Assembly: GCA_002305205.1 (NCBI GenBank)
Contig: DBQJ01000003.1
Location: forward strand, 62,139 to 79,529
Origin: a candidate division WWE3 bacterium UBA1397
GTDB taxonomy: Bacteria > Patescibacteriota > WWE3 > UBA101185 > UBA10185
DNA length: 17,391 nt
Direction: 5' to 3'
This document shows, in pieces, positions 14,925 through 17,391 of this stretch (position 1 is the stretch's first letter; every line of letters begins with the position of its first letter). A program made the translations under genes and the position numbers. The notes beneath the pieces are model-generated. The model was not told the origin of the DNA and did no database searches. It saw only the letters and a program-made list of their open reading frames with translations.

Positions 14925-15190
14925 TGTTTGATAAAATAAAAGATTTAAATAGAATAAGAAAAACACAGGGAGAGATAAAGAAAGAGCTGGAGCAGATTTT
15001 TGTTACAACAGAAAAATTTGGAATGAGAATTGTAGTAAGAGGAGATAAAAAGATAGAGAAATTAGAAATTGATGGTGGGGATAATAAACAACTCAGAGAG
15101 TTGCTTAACGATACGTTTAAGGAAGTTGATAAGAAAGTAGAGAAACAGACCCGAAATCACTTGAAAGACCTGGGTATCCCCGGGTTATAA
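14924..15190 (+). CDS. YbaB/EbfC family nucleoid-associated protein
   Basis: The 88-residue protein looks like the YbaB/EbfC family: an N-terminal charged helix (FDKIKDLNRIRKTQGEIKKE), a central strand pair (FGMRIVVRGDKKIEKLEID) and a C-terminal helix with repeated charged residues ending HLKDLGIPGL. The family forms small dimers that bind DNA non-specifically and is usually encoded between dnaX and recR. Here it lies between secY and adk, sharing a TAATG junction with secY, so it is cotranslated with ribosomal genes. The short length and low similarity make the family assignment good but not certain. Its C-terminal codons contain the likely adk promoter. Confidence 0.8.
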   Translation: MFDKIKDLNRIRKTQGEIKKELEQIFVTTEKFGMRIVVRGDKKIEKLEIDGGDNKQLRELLNDTFKEVDKKVEKQTRNHLKDLGIPGL

Positions 15191-15191
15191 T
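15161..15191 (+). promoter_or_regulatory. Candidate promoter for adk
   Basis: TTGAAA (15161-15166) and a perfect TATAAT (15186-15191) are separated by 19 bases, slightly longer than ideal. The TATAAT ends 6 bases before the adk ATG, so transcription would begin at or next to the start codon. No Shine-Dalgarno is visible before adk, which fits a leaderless mRNA. Confidence 0.5.
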
Positions 15192-15197
15192 ATCCCC

Positions 15198-15818
15198 ATG
15201 AAAATATTATTACTGGGCCCCCAAGGATCCGGAAAGGGTACGATAGGAAGTATGATTTCTCAAGAAACCGGCATACCACTAGTATCTGTAGGTCAGATAT
15301 TAAGAAATATACCCAATGAACATCCCTGGCGTAATTCTATACAAGAACAGATGAAAAAAGGTTTGTTAGTTGAACAAAGTATGGTTGCCCAGCTTTTAAA
15401 AGATGAACTATCAAAAGATAAATATATGTCCGGTTTTGTACTTGATGGTTGGTATAGAAGTATGAAGGACATCGAAGCTTACGAGATTGATTTTGATATT
15501 GCTTTTCTACTGCAAATATCACCTGAAACTACAGTAAAAAGAATATCTTCAAGAAGAACATGTCCTAAATGCGGAAAAATATATAATACAGTTACTCCCA
15601 GTGAAAAACCTAAAATTGAAGGCAAGTGTGATAAATGTATTACAGATCTTGTACAAAGAGATGATGATACTGAGGAGGCAATACTTAAAAGACTGCATAT
15701 ATTTCAAACTGAAACAAAAGAAGTATCGGACCTGCTCAGAGATAGAGGTATTTTAAAAGAGATTGATGGGGAAGGACCTCCCAATGAAGTGTATTCACTG
15801 ATTAAACCTTATCTTTGA
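15198..15818 (+). CDS. adk: Adenylate kinase
   Basis: Adk converts ATP and AMP into two ADP and balances the adenine nucleotide pool. The 206-residue protein has the P-loop GPQGSGKGT (7-15) and a zinc LID with cysteines C122, C125 (CPKC) and C144, C147 (CDKC). QRDDDTEEAILKRL (153-166) holds the catalytic and LID arginines. Two AMP-site motifs differ from the norm: STGDMLR reads SVGQILR (30-36), and DGFPR reads DGWYR (83-87); the AMP-binding R36 and R87 remain. It may therefore bind AMP differently or accept another nucleotide, although adenylate kinase remains the best call. Adk normally follows secY directly; here YbaB lies in between and map/infA are missing after it. Confidence 0.93.
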   Translation: MKILLLGPQGSGKGTIGSMISQETGIPLVSVGQILRNIPNEHPWRNSIQEQMKKGLLVEQSMVAQLLKDELSKDKYMSGFVLDGWYRSMKDIEAYEIDFDIAFLLQISPETTVKRISSRRTCPKCGKIYNTVTPSEKPKIEGKCDKCITDLVQRDDDTEEAILKRLHIFQTETKEVSDLLRDRGILKEIDGEGPPNEVYSLIKPYL

Positions 15819-15829
15819 CTAAACAGATG

Positions 15830-15859
15830 TGTACACCGCTGATATACTAAGGATATAAT
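15830..15859 (+). promoter_or_regulatory. Candidate promoter for the CAP-domain gene
   Basis: TGTACA (15830-15835) lies 18 bases before a perfect TATAAT (15854-15859), which ends 7 bases before the ATG at 15867. This predicts a leaderless or near-leaderless transcript; the nearest Shine-Dalgarno-like AAGG is about 14 bases from the ATG, too far to be typical. The -35 box lies within an 8-base palindrome, GTGTACAC (15829-15836), which could be an operator or chance. A second TTGACT at 15815-15820 has no well-spaced partner. Confidence 0.55.
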
Positions 15860-15866
15860 TAATATA

Positions 15867-16907
15867 ATGTCTAATATGAAACTAGAGAAAAACCCCACGA
15901 TAATAAAAAACTGGAGAAATAATCCCAAAGCTATTGATAAATTTAGATTTATGTATCATTTTCTCCCAAAAGAACAGGAAAAGACTAGAGCTGGTCTTTT
16001 ATCTCATAAAGCTATTATTATTTATTGTTTGCTTATTGTTTTAATTGCAGGAATATTTAGGTTAATTCCCATGGTATTCCCCGGAGTTCTAGGTTATGCG
16101 TCAAATATAAATATAGAAGATCTTCTTTCTTATACAAACAATAGGAGAAAACAATCAGGGCTATCCGAGCTTCGTTTAAATAGGAAACTATCCATAGCTG
16201 CGGAGAAGAAAGCATCTCATATGTTTGATAAGAATTATTGGGCTCATATTTCACCCGATGGAGTTGAACCGTGGGATTTTATTCTTGATGAAAACTACGA
16301 TTACATATACGCAGGAGAGAATTTAGCTAAAAACTTTTCTGATTCAGATGATGTGGTAGAGGCATGGATGGAGTCCCCCTCACACAGGGACAATTTGCTA
16401 AGCCCCAATTATGATGAAGTTGGGTTTGCAGTAGTCAATGGTGTTCTGGATGGCTACGAAACAACTTTAGTTGTACAGCTCTTTGGAAGGCCTCGTGAGA
16501 AGGGTCAAGTTGCTTCTGTGTTCCAAGAACAGGATTTATTAAAAGAACTAAATCAGAGTAAAACAGAGATTGCGGCAGCTGTTCCTCCCAACGGAGGTCC
16601 TGATTATTCACTTTCAGAAAAGGAGAATATTTCAAAAGAAGTACCTGATTCAGCACCCTCTCCCTCCTCAGTATCAATGACCAATACATCTAGTGAAAAT
16701 GAACCTCTGATTGATGTTGCCATGGCAACTAGAGGTATCAGTATTGCTTTTGGGGGATTTATCAGCTCTCTTTTGGCTTTAGATGTATGGTATTCAAAAA
16801 GGAAAGGTATTTTAAAGTTTACCGGACATACTTTTGCCCACATAACACTGCTTTTCTTAGTGATATTTTTTGTTTGGTTTGTACTTCGTCCCGGAGTTAT
16901 ACTTTAA
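15867..16907 (+). CDS. Membrane-anchored CAP (SCP/PR1-like) domain protein
   Basis: The 346-residue protein has a basic cytoplasmic N-terminus (1-47), a membrane helix (about 48-75, AIIIYCLLIVLIAGIF), a CAP domain (about 82-210), a low-complexity linker rich in Ser, Pro and Glu (about 225-285), and two further membrane helices (about 288-308 and 322-346). CAP signatures are YWAHISPDG (H127), AGENLA (E151) and ESPSHRDNLLSPNYDEVGFA (H173), the usual His/Glu cavity residues, and VVQLFG. Bacterial CAP proteins are extracytoplasmic and may bind or cut peptides or lipids; the substrate is unknown. The domain should face outside, tethered at both ends. It follows adk across a 48-base gap with its own promoter candidate. 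Confidence 0.85.
   Translation: MSNMKLEKNPTIIKNWRNNPKAIDKFRFMYHFLPKEQEKTRAGLLSHKAIIIYCLLIVLIAGIFRLIPMVFPGVLGYASNINIEDLLSYTNNRRKQSGLSELRLNRKLSIAAEKKASHMFDKNYWAHISPDGVEPWDFILDENYDYIYAGENLAKNFSDSDDVVEAWMESPSHRDNLLSPNYDEVGFAVVNGVLDGYETTLVVQLFGRPREKGQVASVFQEQDLLKELNQSKTEIAAAVPPNGGPDYSLSEKENISKEVPDSAPSPSSVSMTNTSSENEPLIDVAMATRGISIAFGGFISSLLALDVWYSKRKGILKFTGHTFAHITLLFLVIFFVWFVLRPGVIL
16874..16903 (+). promoter_or_regulatory. Weak promoter candidate for the small membrane gene
   Basis: TTGGTT (16874-16879) lies 18 bases before TATACT (16898-16903), inside the end of the CAP gene, and the -10 box ends 6 bases before the ATG at 16910. The -35 match is weak, so this is supported mainly by having the same spacing to the ATG as the two promoter candidates upstream. 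Confidence 0.3.
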
Positions 16908-16909
16908 AT

Positions 16910-17167
16910 ATGAATAAAAAATCAGAGCATATGTTTGAATCTATGTTAGTAATAGGATTCGCTATATTATTTTTAATCCTTTTTTATATATTCCGTTTTG
17001 ATAAAAACATATTAAAAGCGCTCTCCTTAATAATTACGTTATTTTACGTTTCATGGGGTATAATACATTCCGCAAGAGAAGCAAGATTGGCTCCCTCCGT
17101 AGTATTGGAGTATTTGCTTTTTGGTTTGACCGGTTATTCAATTCTTTATCTTGCCCTCTCTTTTTAA
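16910..17167 (+). CDS. Small three-helix membrane protein, function unknown
   Basis: I place the start at ATG 16910, 2 bases after the CAP stop, giving 85 residues; an open frame from 16787 would overlap the CAP gene by 121 bases with no sensible sequence. Three hydrophobic stretches are visible: about residues 9-29 (SMLVIGFAILFLILFYIF), 35-53 (LSLIITLFYVSWGIIHSA) and 60-84 (VVLEYLLFGLTGYSILYLAL). The short loop HSAREARLAPSVVLEY joins helices 2 and 3. I recall similar small Trp-Gly..His / VLEY membrane proteins from CPR genomes, but no function is known to me. It sits between a CAP protein and a glycosyltransferase, so a cell-envelope role is possible. Confidence 0.65.
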   Translation: MNKKSEHMFESMLVIGFAILFLILFYIFRFDKNILKALSLIITLFYVSWGIIHSAREARLAPSVVLEYLLFGLTGYSILYLALSF

Positions 17168-17170
17168 AAA

Positions 17171-17391
17171 ATGAAAATAGTTATAGTTATCCCTACTTAT
17201 AATGAAAAAGAAAATATCGGAAGAATGATAGATGTTTTGGATGAACAGTTTAAAAATATTACTGAACATGAATGTCATCTTCTTGTAGTTGAAGGAAATT
17301 CTCCTGACGGAACAGCCGATGTAGTTAAGGATAAGAGTAAAAAATACAGTTTTGTACATTTACTTATGGAGCAGAAAAAAGCAGGATTAGG
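17171..17391 (+). CDS. Family 2 glycosyltransferase, dolichol-phosphate mannose synthase type (3' partial)
   Basis: The first 73 residues of a GT-A fold glycosyltransferase are present; the gene runs off the window. The start is MKIVIVIPTYNEKENIGRMI, the nucleotide-binding opening of family 2. EGNSPDGTADVVK (about 49-61) corresponds to the family's DDNSPDGTA, with glutamate in place of the second aspartate. LLMEQKKAGLG (63-73) matches the .R..K.GLG element of DPM1-like enzymes, with Q in place of R. Such enzymes move a sugar from a nucleotide donor to a polyprenyl phosphate for cell-surface glycans or protein mannosylation. The ATG is 3 bases after the preceding stop, so it is likely in one operon with the small membrane gene. 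Confidence 0.88.
   Translation, partial: MKIVIVIPTYNEKENIGRMIDVLDEQFKNITEHECHLLVVEGNSPDGTADVVKDKSKKYSFVHLLMEQKKAGL

Noticed and set aside
15829..15836. GTGTACAC palindrome as a repressor operator
   Set aside because: Eight-base palindromes occur often by chance, only one copy is present, and no regulator gene is nearby; kept only as a note in the promoter entry.
1..17391. UGA recoded as glycine, as in some CPR lineages
   Set aside because: TGA ends rpmC, rplX, rplR and adk at their expected C-termini, and no in-frame TGA occurs within the conserved genes.

Overview
The window is a nearly unbroken, single-strand (+) block of translation genes from an AT-rich bacterium. It runs from the 3' end of rpoC through the str genes (rpsL, rpsG, fusA, tuf) into the S10 and spc genes (rpsJ to secY), and ends in a short envelope-type module. 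The gene order is the classic bacterial one, but rpmD (protein L30) is missing: only 4 bases lie between rpsE and rplO. Loss of L30 is a known trait of the Candidate Phyla Radiation (Patescibacteria). With the AT-rich, tightly packed genes, the zinc-type S14 and zinc-LID adenylate kinase, this makes a CPR genome (perhaps Microgenomates-like) the best guess. That is an inference; no 16S rRNA gene is present. TAA and TGA both act as stops, so the UGA-as-glycine code of some CPR lineages is not used.

Layout. 1-3780: rpoC end, rpsL, rpsG and fusA, packed with 2-17 base gaps. 3781-3965: the largest gap, holding a sequence that folds into a compact multi-helix RNA just before tuf. 3966-5144: tuf, followed by a strong terminator hairpin. 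5201-5521: rpsJ, isolated between two terminators. 5522-5650: a possible promoter and an attenuator-like terminator before rplC. 5651-14924: rplC, rplD, rplW, rplB, rpsS, rplV, rpsC, rplP, rpmC, rpsQ, rplN, rplX, rplE, rpsZ, rpsH, rplF, rplR, rpsE, rplO and secY, with many stop/start overlaps. 14924-15818: a YbaB/EbfC gene inserted before adk. The usual downstream genes (map, infA, rpmJ, rpsM, rpsK, rpsD, rpoA, rplQ) do not follow. 15867-17391: a membrane-anchored CAP-domain protein, a small three-helix membrane protein, and the start of a dolichol-phosphate-mannose-synthase-like glycosyltransferase.

How it works together. The genes supply the transcriptase beta' subunit, ribosomal proteins, both GTPase elongation factors, the SecY protein-export channel and nucleotide balancing (Adk). 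Control appears concentrated at three places: the structured tuf leader, the terminators on each side of rpsJ, and the exit of the operon, where adk, the CAP gene and the small membrane gene each have a -10-like box 6-7 bases before the ATG, which suggests leaderless mRNAs.

Most noteworthy: the structured RNA candidate before tuf; the terminator/antiterminator candidate before rplC; an L3 protein lacking about 60 residues of its usual barrel domain; an L2 protein with a changed HPHGGGEGR motif; and an adenylate kinase with changes in its AMP-site motifs. Nothing here looks like a defence system, mobile element or CRISPR.
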